64,000 nt of DNA, taken from NCBI GenBank assembly GCA_030052745.1, contig JANBVO010000039.1:1-64000 (forward strand), read 5' to 3'. Source of the stretch: Pleurostoma richardsiae. Taxonomy: Eukaryota > Ascomycota > Sordariomycetes > Calosphaeriales > Pleurostomataceae. Below the pieces are notes generated by a model. The model saw only the letters and a program-made list of their open reading frames with translations. It searched no databases and was not told the origin of the DNA. The position numbers were made by a program, and so were the translations under genes. Positions 11,634-21,596 of this stretch are shown here, one piece after another (within the stretch, counting starts at the first letter, position 1; each line of letters starts with the position of its first letter).

Positions 11634-12257
11634 ATCTTGAAACCTCCTATTGAGCCGTGATAGGCTGTGGAAGGATCGGTATACTTTGGTCACTCAACCC
11701 AAATTCTACGAGTTTTGATGCTGTCGAAGGCTTTATGTACCACGATGATCCCTGGTTCAGAAGTCGATTCGGAGGCCTTGTGAGCTGACATATCAGAGTA
11801 CAGATGAGACGGCATGATTCCAAAGGATGACGGCGGACCAGGTGAGAACTAGGAGATGCTGCAACGAGCCTCAGGGATGGGTGTGTAAATATGCGGTGAT
11901 GTTGAACACAGCGCTGAAAGGACTTGGCGTCGGCGGACGGCGGACGAATGAAGCTGACGGACGATCTTAGACAGCGGGACCAATCGGCTGACGCAAGACA
12001 ATATCCCCTACGATCTGACTCAGGAGAAAGAAGGGACCTGCATGAATTGTTACATGCGAGACCTGCTTACCTGTCCTACAAGGTCTTCTTGTCCTAGAGG
12101 GGAAGTCTTCCTAATTGAGCCGAAGGACTTTGCTGCTCCGCCTTGCCACTAATGCGCTCATGACTGAAGCATAACAAACTGTGTCCTACCGGCACGGAGC
12201 CTTGTCAAGGGTCAACAGTCAGGAAAAGTGAGCATAGGTATGTCAGGACAATCTCAT
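11634..12257. other. Promoter side of the glycosyltransferase gene
   Basis: These 624 bases separate two genes on the same (-) strand and hold the 3' end of the oxidoreductase and the promoter of the glycosyltransferase. No coding sequence or clear regulatory box can be supported. Confidence 0.35.
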
Positions 12258-13340
12258 TCACTCCTCGGCTACGGACACTACCATCTTCGCCCCTCCGCCT
12301 CCGCTCTCCATGAGCTCATGGATCTTCTGCACCTCCGCCTCCTCGAACTTGAATACCGACACGGGGATCTGGATCGTCCCCTCGTCCGCCTCCCGCACCA
12401 GCTCCTCCCATGGCATCGCCCGGAAGTCGTCGGGCCCGCCGCCGTACGCGCACAGTTTCGTCCGATCCGGTAAGTCCGCCATCGGCTCGAACCCGTCCAT
12501 CGCCCACTGCCCACCCTGGATGCCCACCATGCAGCAGATGCCCCCAGTTCTCAGGCACCGCATGCTGTCGCGCAGCGTCGTCGTGCCCACCAGCTCCAGC
12601 ACCCTATCGAAACGCCCTCCGCCACTGCCCGCCACCTGCGCTGCGATGGTCCCTCCATCGTCGAGGAATACCTCGTCGGCTCCGGCGGCACGCAGGACCT
12701 CCGCACGTTCAACCTTGCGAGTCGTCCCCGCGATGCGGCTCGCGCCGAGCCTGCGCAGAAGCTGCAGGGCGCAAAGCCCGATAGAGCTAGTAGCGCCCCG
12801 GACGAGGACCGAGTCGCCGTAGCGGACGCCGAGGCCGGCGGTCAGGCCGCCCCAGGTGGTCTGGAGCATCTCCGGCAGGGCGCCGAGCTGAGCGGCGGTG
12901 AGGTTCTGGGTGGGCGGGAGGGCGCGGACGTTCTCCTGCGCGACGCAGACATACTCGGCGTAGGAGCCGGGGATCTGTCGGCCCAGGCCGCCCATGCAGG
13001 TCGCCACGCGGGTGCCGACAGGGAGCGGGGGCGAGGCAGAGGCGGATGGCGGGTACGCCGCGATGGTGCCGACACATTCGATACCGATGATGCGCGGGAA
13101 TGTGATGGGTGAGTGGCCCTGGCGAGTGTACATCTCTGGTAGGTGTGTTAACTAGACCGTCGCTTGCGTGTGAGACATTTGCTTGATCTTACCTGCCCTG
13201 TTGATGCCGAATGAGAGGATCTTAAGCAAGATCTGGCCCGGCTGTGGTACGGGAACGGGGATCTCCTGCATCTTCAGGACGGAGATGGGCCCTGGTGCGG
13301 CGCATACGATGGCGCGCATGGCTGAGGGTAGCGCCTCCAT
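12258..13340 (-). CDS. MDR-family quinone-oxidoreductase/enoyl-reductase-like protein
   Basis: NAD(P)H-dependent medium-chain reductase of the zinc-free quinone oxidoreductase branch. Exons 13340-13193 and 13135-12258, with a 57-base intron, give 341 residues. The junction restores the classic motif INRAEMYTRQG. The N-terminal GroES-like fold (PGQILLKILSFGINRA) is followed by the Rossmann segment VRGATSSIGLCALQLL and the NADP-binding strand RIAGTTRK. The catalytic zinc ligands of true alcohol dehydrogenases are not evident. An alternative start at Met8 (13319) is possible. Relatives act as quinone reductases or as trans-acting enoyl reductases; I cannot choose between these. Confidence 0.87.
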
Positions 13341-14175
13341 GATGGATACGAGATGATGTTAAGCACAGTGACTGAATAGACAAGTCAGAGCAGGTAGAGA
13401 TCGAGACCGTATAATTCAAAATGACTGTACAGGCGTCTCCAGTTCGACGACAGTACATTGCTAATCTTATGAATGAAGCGGCTTGGAGACGATCTTGACA
13501 ATCTCATGAGCCGGCGCGTGTCCTTTCCGGCGCCTCCGCACCGGCCGGCCGTCGTTCCTGCAACCCCACTCTCCGGCCCGCCAATAGGATCCGGAGCTTA
13601 CCTCGCAGTGATGCAGTGATGCAGTGATGCAGTGATACAGTGATACAGTGATACAGTGATACAGTGATACAGTGATACAGTGATACAGTGATACAGTGAT
13701 ACAGTGCCAAAGGAGGTGGCCGGAATTGTATTCCGCACTCTGTGCGAGGGCAGAGAGAGCAGGATGACGAATGCATAACCTGATGAAGACCAAGCCGTGT
13801 GCGGGGTGCGAGATTCCTGACAAGAGTCTGATAGTCATTGCCTGCGCACCTGGCTACCTGCCTTGACGGGAAACTCCATGCTTCGAGACATATCTGTGGT
13901 TACCTACATAGCAGCGGCCAGTGAGCTCTTGTTCAAGGAGGCAGGCATCGAGACTGCGAAGACTGACCAGTATCTAGACTGACGAAACGAATGAAACGAA
14001 ACACAGCCCGAGAACTCCCTAGCAATATTAAGTACATGTAAATGGGCAGTAGAAAGGGCAAAAAAGCATTTCCCACCGAGTAACTAACCCCGAGTCATAA
14101 GAACAATGCGCCATACCGTTATTCCTTTCCCCTGTTACTCCGTCGCTCCCTTATCCAATTTTGTAAGAGCATGTC
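13341..14175. other. Intergenic stretch with an octamer tandem repeat
   Basis: Promoter side of the oxidoreductase gene and 3' side of the chromodomain gene. Apart from the tandem repeat listed separately at 13605-13706, nothing is recognisable. Confidence 0.4.
13605..13706. repeat. Perfect 8-base tandem repeat (about 12.75 copies)
   Basis: The unit is CAGTGATA, with the first three copies reading CAGTGATG. The array is otherwise uniform over 102 bases. The reverse strand reads in two frames as repeated YHCITVSL, which is an artefact of the array and not a gene. Confidence 0.95.
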
Positions 14176-15924
14176 CTATCGCACCCGCTCCTCAGAACGC
14201 CTTTCCCGCCGAGCCCTATCAACCCCTCCTTCTCTTCTACTCAAGCGTCGCCTCTTGGCCCGCCTATCAGGCGCATCAACGGGGAGGTCGTCATCGGACT
14301 GCTCCTCTGGATTGTCCCGGCCGTCCTCGAACGCCTGCAGCCAGTCGTCGAGGCGCTTGGGCGGGCCGGCCATATCGGGGTGCAGCTCGTGGAATTGGTG
14401 TAAGAGGTGCGCCGAGCCTTTAAGGAAGGACGCGGGGTACCAGCGGTTGTCCCGCGGCCAGCCGGTCCAGTTGACGCGGTATTCCAAGACACCCCTATTC
14501 AAGCGAGAATCTTGGACGCTTTGGACTTCAAATTCGATATCGTCCTCGATGACGGTCCACGTGTAGTCTTTGTCATTGATCACGACCTGGCGTTCCTGCT
14601 CGTAGTGGATGACGACCGGAGATTCCCGTTCATAGTTGGTCTCGGCAGAGTTGTCAGTCTCGCTCTCATCTTTGATGACTGGGTCGTCCATGATCTCAAT
14701 TGGGAATGCGGGCACATCTCCTGGTCGGTAAGGTACTGTGCCATTGGGCGCGGGAGAGATGCAGCCTGCGTCGGAACCATCTAGGTCGTAGCTGGCCGCG
14801 ATATCTAGGTACTGCAGATCGCCGCTGGCCACCTGGGCGGCCCAGATCCGGTCAAGCTCCTCCATCAGCTCGTCTCGTTCCAGCAGTTCCAGGACTGTGT
14901 CGAGCCCGTCAAGCCCAGTGACGCCGAGGTATCTAGCCTCATCCCTCACCCACAGGATTTTGTCGAGGAAAGTCTCCCCATTACAGTCCTTGCCTTCGGC
15001 CACGAGCAGCCGCTCCTTCTGAGTCATGCCCTCTAATATTGTAACCATGGTAGCCGCAAGGGCCGGATCGTGCGTCAGTGCCATCCGCATTTCGCGGCCG
15101 AGAATACCGTCTGCCATTAGCAGACACTTAGCGATCTGCCGCAGCGTCGAGAGTGCGGTCCGCTTTGATTCCAAGGAGCTGCCTGGCCGATTCTCTCGCG
15201 CGATGTGACAGATGCGCTGGCTCACCAACAAGTAGGCTTCTGCCGCGCGGGAGGACCGCTCGCTTCGATCCAGCTTGGAGTCCCGGTTCTGGCTAAGCAC
15301 TGGCCCTGCTCTTCGGTGTTGAGACGCGAGGTCAACTGCGGAAGGCAGTGGTCCATGTCGTAGTGGCGTACGACGATGCATGTTGTCCATGTAGACGGCC
15401 GCAACAGCCTTTTGGACGGCGCGGAAGCGTCTGGACGTCTCTGTCAGGACTCGACGGATTGTCTCCTCGTCAAGCACGCTCACCATGGCGGATACGGCTT
15501 GGAGTTCGCACTTCCCGTATGGCTGGCGGGCAGCTTCAATCGCGGGCAACCTCGACAGCTTCAGCTTCGGGTGGCGGCGTTCGTAGTCTATGTAAGCGGC
15601 AACGAGGGCGCTTTGCGTGGCGAAGCAGTACTTTGAAACCTGTAGGAGGATCCGGCGTAACTGGCCTTCATCCAACTCGTCAACCATGGCGAATGCTAGG
15701 GACAGGATCAAATGGTCATTCTTCTTCGGTAGGTCTCCCTTGTGTCTATCCTTATCACCTAGGGTCTTCCTCTTCGTACCGGGCCACTCTTCGCGTCGGA
15801 TCGGGCGGGAGGAGAACTTTACATGGGCGGCGAGCTCAGGTCGGCGGTTGGCGAATGTAGGCATGCGGTGAGGACGGAAGCCTGACCGGGCTTGATTCCC
15901 CGACGGCAGAGGTTGGGAGGTCAT
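14176..15924 (-). CDS. Chromodomain protein with a duplicated helical module
   Basis: Single-exon frame of 582 residues. Two homologous segments of about 45 residues, near 73-117 and 141-185, share an AMV..LDE...RR.L core and end with an aromatic/Asp segment and RR, so they look like an internal duplication of a helical module. A third helical region near 240-390 contains EMRMALTHDP and EGMTQKERLL. The C-terminus has a chromodomain at about 464-512 (FEVQSVQDSRL, YRVNWTGWP, RWYPASFL), then GPPKRLDDW and a very basic tail of RRAKRRR type that may act as a nuclear localisation signal. This suggests a nuclear protein binding methylated histone tails. The chromodomain style resembles those at the C-terminus of Ty3-type integrases, so domestication is possible, but no other part of such an element is present. 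Confidence 0.75.
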   Translation of the reverse strand: MTSQPLPSGNQARSGFRPHRMPTFANRRPELAAHVKFSSRPIRREEWPGTKRKTLGDKDRHKGDLPKKNDHLILSLAFAMVDELDEGQLRRILLQVSKYCFATQSALVAAYIDYERRHPKLKLSRLPAIEAARQPYGKCELQAVSAMVSVLDEETIRRVLTETSRRFRAVQKAVAAVYMDNMHRRTPLRHGPLPSAVDLASQHRRAGPVLSQNRDSKLDRSERSSRAAEAYLLVSQRICHIARENRPGSSLESKRTALSTLRQIAKCLLMADGILGREMRMALTHDPALAATMVTILEGMTQKERLLVAEGKDCNGETFLDKILWVRDEARYLGVTGLDGLDTVLELLERDELMEELDRIWAAQVASGDLQYLDIAASYDLDGSDAGCISPAPNGTVPYRPGDVPAFPIEIMDDPVIKDESETDNSAETNYERESPVVIHYEQERQVVINDKDYTWTVIEDDIEFEVQSVQDSRLNRGVLEYRVNWTGWPRDNRWYPASFLKGSAHLLHQFHELHPDMAGPPKRLDDWLQAFEDGRDNPEEQSDDDLPVDAPDRRAKRRRLSRREGGVDRARRERRSEERVR

Positions 15925-17399
15925 GCTGAAAGAAGCAAACGGCTACCGTGGGTAGAGCAAGTACGAGACGCGGCACAAACCAGTCGCGCACACGACTATC
16001 GTTGGGATGGTATATGGTATATGGTACGTCAATAATCCCGGAGAGCTGGGCCTTCCGAATCCCCTGAAGCTTTTCAGGGCATCTCTGGTGTCCACTAAGA
16101 CCCCGGCCCCCTATTCTTGGTGCCTGGGAGATTGCAAGCGACGCGTAGATCTCTAGATTCCGCATATCGGGAAGACAATCTAAAATAGCAGTAGCAGGTT
16201 CGCCAGAGAATACTCTCTCAAGTAACAGCAGCCCACACTGGTTCAGGCAAGACATGGTATCTCTGCGGTATTCCCAGGTAGCAGGAAGTGGTCTCAACTG
16301 TCGCAAACCGGTCCCTACCTTCATGGTAGGTAGCAGTGTGGCTAGCTATTAATCAACTTCGAATTTCCGTGACGGGAAACCCCTTTGATGATGCCAGGCT
16401 CAAGTATCGTGACCAGGGCTCGGAAGTCTCCCGGAGACTTGAGACCCTGGAAGCATCCACCCGTACGATGCCGATTTGGGGTGAGGAATGCCTGGCGCCA
16501 GAACAGTTAATCGAGAGCGGAGACGCGTTTCGTGCGGTATTGGTTTTGGATCGTTGCATCATCCTGGCAAGCTCAATTTCGCTCATCTGCTACGGGCTTG
16601 GGAGTTGATGTCCACTCTGAAAAGAAGAGGCTGGAAAGTCAGTGCCGGGAGCACGTGATCTCGACATACCGACCGATGCGGAAAGTCCGTGCTCCGGGAC
16701 CCCGCTATTCGATCGGACATATCGGATCCGGCTGCGTGGCCGCCCCGAGAGGATTGATCCATGCTCTGAGAGGACGCCTTCTCCCTCTGCCGGAGGTGCC
16801 GGTGGTCTATTAATCTGCTGTCTGACGGTCACCAAGGCCGGCCAAGGCGAGGGAGACGAGATACACGAGAGGAAATCCCAATCCTTCTGTTCTTTGCCTT
16901 ACTCCTTAGACTGCTAAGTACAGTACAGTACCGCAGTAAAGAGCTACTGCGACGCCCTGTAGGGCTGACTCAGCGGCATGCAACAGCAGGCGGAGGCGCA
17001 TTCCATCCGGATCTCCTGCCTCCCATCCTTTCTCCCGTCACAAGACTGAGTGCCGATTTCAGTGATTGCGAGATTCGAAGGTTCTTTCTTGGCGCTGGAA
17101 GCAGCTGACTGGATTGAGGGAGACCGTGACAAATCAACGCGGGTACGGAATCGCCGCCATCATTTGCACGGCGGCGCTCATTAGGACGCTGCGCGGGGCT
17201 CTCAAAACGCCGAAGCCCACATCGGGCCTCCGGAGCAAGGAGCTGCCGCGTGTGTTGCTTTGAAATTTCCAAGACGCCTCTGCCTCGCCTTGACTCACCC
17301 ACTCCCGAGACCAGCAGCGCCTCGTTTCGGACCTCCCCACGCGAACTGCGCGAGTACCACGGACGCTTGCACGCCCGCACGCCTGCCTCGCATCGGAAC
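15925..17399. other. Divergent intergenic region (1.5 kb)
   Basis: Lies between the chromodomain gene (-) and Zn2Cys6 factor 1 (+), so it holds both promoters. It contains a hairpin near 16413-16450 but no supported gene. A 162-codon frame on the minus strand overlaps the chromodomain gene in another frame and lacks family features. Confidence 0.45.
16413..16450. repeat. Short inverted repeat / hairpin
   Basis: An inner palindrome AAGTCTCC-C-GGAGACTT (16424-16440) is flanked by CCAGGG and CCCTGG, which also pair, giving a two-part stem separated by a small internal loop. It sits in the divergent promoter region, about 1 kb before factor 1. Its function is unknown. Confidence 0.6.
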
Positions 17400-20300
17400 A
17401 TGGCCGACTCAAACCCTGCGAGTCCCGACGACGAGTTCGACGACGACTCCGTTGCCCCGGATGCCGCTCCCAGCACCACCGCCAGTGATGCTCCACCGCC
17501 GAACCCGTACCCGCACATCCCCGGCGCCTCCGTCTACACGCCCGGCTCCACGCCCAGCTCGACCGCTCTCAACCCCCGCAGCTGCGTGACATGTCGCCGC
17601 CGCAAGGTTCGCTGCGACAAGCGCATGCCCTGCTCCAACTGCCGCCGGGCCCAGATCCCATGCGTCTTTCCAGCCCCAGGACGCGCGCCGCGGCGGCCCC
17701 GGCCCAGAGACCCTAACGCCCCGCCGAAACACAACTCCAGCGAGCGCGAGATCGAGCTGATGAAGCGTCTGCGCAAGCTGGAAGGCATAGTCGAGGAGCT
17801 CAGCGGTCAGATCGAGCTGGAGACGGCCAGGAATCATTCCAGCAATGGCAACTCGCCCGAGGCCACATCGGGCGCGCCGAGCTCTGAAGCGACGGCTGGG
17901 TCGGTCGGCGCCGGAGAGGGGTCGGGTAGCTCTGCGGAGAGGAACAACAGCCAGGCCTCGCCGTCATCATGTCTTGGGGGCGCAAACAACACGACCAGCT
18001 CTGGCAAGCTGGTTTCCGCCGGTTTCAACGCGAACTTTGATGCCCTGGCCGGGAAACGCCCTTCGGATATGCACAAGAGGTTTGGAAGGCTTGTCATCCA
18101 CGAGCACGGCAAGACTAGATACGTCAGCAGCGCGTTCTGGTCCAAACTCACAGACGAGGTGAGTCCTCACTTATCATCAACCTCTTGCCCCCTGCTGACT
18201 CTGAAACCTATCTCTAGCTGGACCAGATACGAAATGAGACACAACGCCTCACTGACGAGGACTCCGAAGTGTCGGACAATGAGACATCCCCGGAGGACCT
18301 GACGCAAGACCACAGCATCGGCGATCACCACGCCTTCCTCCTCGGCTACCGATCCGCCGACGTCGACCTGCGTCCGCTGCATCCCCTCCCTTCCCAGATT
18401 CCGTACATCTGGCAGGTGTTTCAGGAGAATGTCGACCCCCTTGTTAAGATCCTGCACATCCCGACCATGAATAAGTTGATACGCGAGATACGCACCGACC
18501 TTGACAATTTGACACCGTCAACGGAGGCCCTGATGTTCTCCATATACTATTCGGCAATAACCTCGCTGGAAGACGAGGATGTAAGCAGGACCCCATTGCC
18601 TATACCCTAGCTTCCATACTTCCGTGTGATGTTTACGATCGTCTGACCACCTATAGGTTACGCTCAACTTTGGCGTCGAGAAGCCGGTGCTGATCTCCCG
18701 GTATCGGTTCGCGCTGGAGCAAGCGCTTGCCAAAGCCGAGTTTCTCACGACTTCTGACATTGTGACGCTTCAGGCTTTCGTGATCTTCCTCATTCTCGTG
18801 CGGCGACATGACGACACGAGGTTTGCCTGGACGCTGACAGGGCTCGTTATCCGAATCAGCCAGTCCATCGGTCTGCACCGGGACGGTACCGCCTTTCCTG
18901 GCCTGACCCCCTTCCAGATCGAGGAGCGAAGGCGGCTGTTCTGGGCCATCGCCGTCCTCGACCTACGGTCTGCCGAGGACCAAGGCACTGATCTCACCAT
19001 CATGGACCGGACTTTCGACACCCGGCTCCCCCTGAATATCAACGACTCCGACATCGACCCAAGCGCCATCGAGTTCCCTCCTGAGCGCGACACTCCGACC
19101 GATATGACCTTCTCTCTTGTTAGATACGAAATTTGCGCCTTGGCTAGGCGGATGCACACTGTCACATCTGCCCTGGCGCCGGTGTGCCCAAGAGACGCGG
19201 ACAGCACTTTGGAGCAGCGAGAGCGCATGCTGCTGGACACGTTCAAGCATGTTGAGGAGAAATACCTCAAAGACAGCTCAGCCGAGACTAACCCGGTATA
19301 TTGGGTGGCGGCCAACATCGCCCGGGTTATTGTAGCGAAGATGACGCTCATCATCTACCAGCCCGTCCTTTTCCCAGGCCCCGGCGACGAGGACCTGTCA
19401 GGCGACGTCCGCGACCGACTATTCAACGCCGCCATCGACATATTCGAGTACAGCCACGTTCTCAACACAGACCCCCGTTGTCGAAACTGGCGTTGGCTCT
19501 TCCAGACTTACACGCAGTGGCACGCCCTCGCCTACATCCTGATGGAGGTGTCGCGCCGCCCCTGGAGCGCCACGGCGGAACGCGCCTGGGCCGCGCTCAA
19601 CACCGTCTTCTTCTCGCCGAAACCGCTGGAGCTGGCGCGGATTGCCGACCGCGCTGCGGTTTGGCTCCCGTTTAAGAAGCTGTATTTCAGGGCAAAGAAG
19701 CACCGTGACGCGGAGATCGCGCGCCTTAGGGCGGATCCGCAGGCGGCGCTCGCTCTCGAGCTCGAGGACCGTTCCAGAGTTGTGCCGAAGTCATTCGCGG
19801 CTATGTCCGGATCTGTTAAAGGCGCCCTTGCCATCGAGAGGTGGCGTAAGCTCGTCAATGCCCCGCCGCTACCTGCTAGTTCTACGCCTGCTAAGAACGC
19901 CGGCGGAGTCGATCTCGTGGGAATGGCTCCTCAGACGCAAGGCGCAGCTCCTCAGACGACAGGAGCGCCGACCACCGAGCCCGTGCCGCAGACGGCCATG
20001 GAATACATGGACGCAATCATGACCCAGCCGGACTTTACACCCGATACTTTCTGGCCACTCGTCCTCACCTCCGAGGTCGCGAACCCCGCCGTGCAAGCAA
20101 TGTTCCTCGGTGGCGGCAGCATCGGCAACATCCCGCGCCATGACTTTACACAAGGCAACGACGTGGGCGGTACGCTTTCGACTGCCGGCCCGTCGCAGCC
20201 GCAGCCGCAGCCGCAGCATCAGTCAACGCCGCACGTCGACGCACTTAAAGCCGGATGGGGCCCGCCGTGGATGTGGGCCGCCAGCAGCGGGTACGACCCG

Positions 20301-20501
20301 GCCAGTACAGCGGCGGAGAGCCAGCAGCTGCAGCAGCAACTGTCACCGGGGCTGCCAGAGTTGCAGCCCACTGATGACGTTGATGTCGCGATGGACGAGG
20401 ACTTCAATTGGCAGGACTGGGGGCAGAGCATCCGCGGGTTCGAGGTGGAGAACAGCGGGAGCGCGGCGGCGGGTGGAATCTGGGGAACACACGGCATCTA
20501 G
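17400..20501 (+). CDS. Zn2Cys6 transcription factor 1 with fungal-specific TF domain
   Basis: Exons 17400-18158, 18218-18580 and 18657-20501 (introns of 59 and 76 bases, both phase 0) give 988 residues. The binuclear zinc cluster has cysteines at 62, 65, 72, 78, 81 and 88 (CX2CX6CX5CX2CX6C) followed by a short basic linker and a Leu-rich dimerisation helix near 120-140. The middle homology region begins IWQVFQENVDPLVKILHIPT and includes the hallmark ERRRLFWAI. The C-terminus is Pro/Gln-rich (repeated QP near 20200) with acidic ends, a likely activation region. The family regulates catabolic or biosynthetic genes; the target is unknown. It is similar along its length to factor 2 at 33383-35960. 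Confidence 0.92.
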
Positions 20502-20952
20502 CGCTGCCGGCAGGCGGCGGGAGGCACATAGGGCTTGCATCTCGTGGAACGTGTTTACGCTCGTCATGCTTGGACCAAACCACTTTTCTGGAATTATATG
20601 TCTGGGAGGAATGGGCTTTGTGTGTGTTCGATACCCTGGTGGCGTCCGGTCGTTGTATTACCATTGGGGCAGGTAGCTGTGCTTTGGGAAATGTATTGTA
20701 TGTATATTACGGACATACTCAGCTCTTGAGTGAGATAGCCTGGTTGGAAGTGAAGTGCATCGGGTATGCGGTGACTCTAGCTATCAAATATGAACGATAT
20801 ATTCCACTGCTGTTCATCACTATTGTAATGGGCGGCTATGAGAGTCTTACGAGACGTCTCTAGTGCTGTTGGAGGCACGCTCATACTATATGTCCATTGG
20901 GATGCTTTCCATTGCAGCTGCCGCCATGGATCAGCCATTCTCAAGATCCACC
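20502..20952. other. Convergent 3' region of factor 1 and the Nudix gene
   Basis: About 450 bases between two convergent genes. It probably holds both 3' untranslated regions. No other feature is seen. Confidence 0.4.
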
Positions 20953-21596
20953 TCAACTGGACTTTGCCTCGTTCGGAAACTCTATCAGAAAATTGACAAC
21001 GGGGAGGAAGAGCTCCTCCTTGGGTATCTGCCGGATCTCATCCCAGCTCTTCCAGAACCATCCCTCGCACTTGTCTGGCTCACGAAGCTAGCGCAACGGT
21101 CAGTGCAACAGATCTCGCACGGACGGAAGCAGACGCTCTCCCACCTCAGGCTGGGTGCTTGGGTTGAGCATCTCGCACTTCACGAAGAGAGTAATGTAGT
21201 GCTTGTTAACGTCGTGAAAGACGTTGTTCGTCACGCCGGTGAGACTGGTCGCCATGACACCCATGCCGGTCTCTTCAAGGACCTCCCGCTCCGCGCATTC
21301 ATACACACTCTCTCCATACTCGAGATGACCGCCGGGGAAGGCCCACTGCCCTGATTGGGGGAGTCAGTTCTGCACTCATTTTCAAGTTCCTGACTAGCAC
21401 GAGACAGAGCGTGTAGGTCGCCATGTGGCCTGTTTAGGCCCCGGAGGAAGGAGGACAGCGGTCGGCGTCTTTCGGAGAATGGGCCAGACTCACCTGCACC
21501 GTGACTCGCCTTCCGTTTTCCAAGGACCACCTTGCCATCTGCATTTTGGATGATGGCGGCGACACCCACCCGTGGGTTTGGTCTGCTCTCAGCCAT
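20953..21596 (-). CDS. Nudix hydrolase (NUDT15/MutT-like)
   Basis: Hydrolyses a nucleoside diphosphate linked to another group, with cleaning of damaged nucleotides as a likely role. Exons 21596-21494, 21350-21145 and 21087-20953 (introns of 143 and 57 bases) give 147 residues, the usual length of the NUDT15 group. The first junction restores GAGQWAFPGGHLEYGE, and the complete Nudix box GX5EX7REVXEEXG reads GHLEYGE...REVLEETG. The last exon adds PDKCEGWFWKSWDEI, a conserved C-terminal element of this subgroup. Without the third exon the frame would end prematurely at 21100, so the splice is well supported. The substrate cannot be fixed from sequence alone. Confidence 0.92.

Noticed and set aside
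13467-13838. Two minus-strand frames reading repeated YHCITVSL
   Set aside because: They are produced by the octamer array at 13605-13706 and have no other content.
14176-15924. The chromodomain gene as part of a Ty3-type retroelement
   Set aside because: Only the chromodomain resembles such elements. No polymerase, integrase, protease or terminal repeat is present around it, and the rest of the protein is unrelated.
15836-16324. 162-codon minus-strand frame
   Set aside because: It overlaps the start of the chromodomain gene in another frame, shows no domain, and has a mixed composition.
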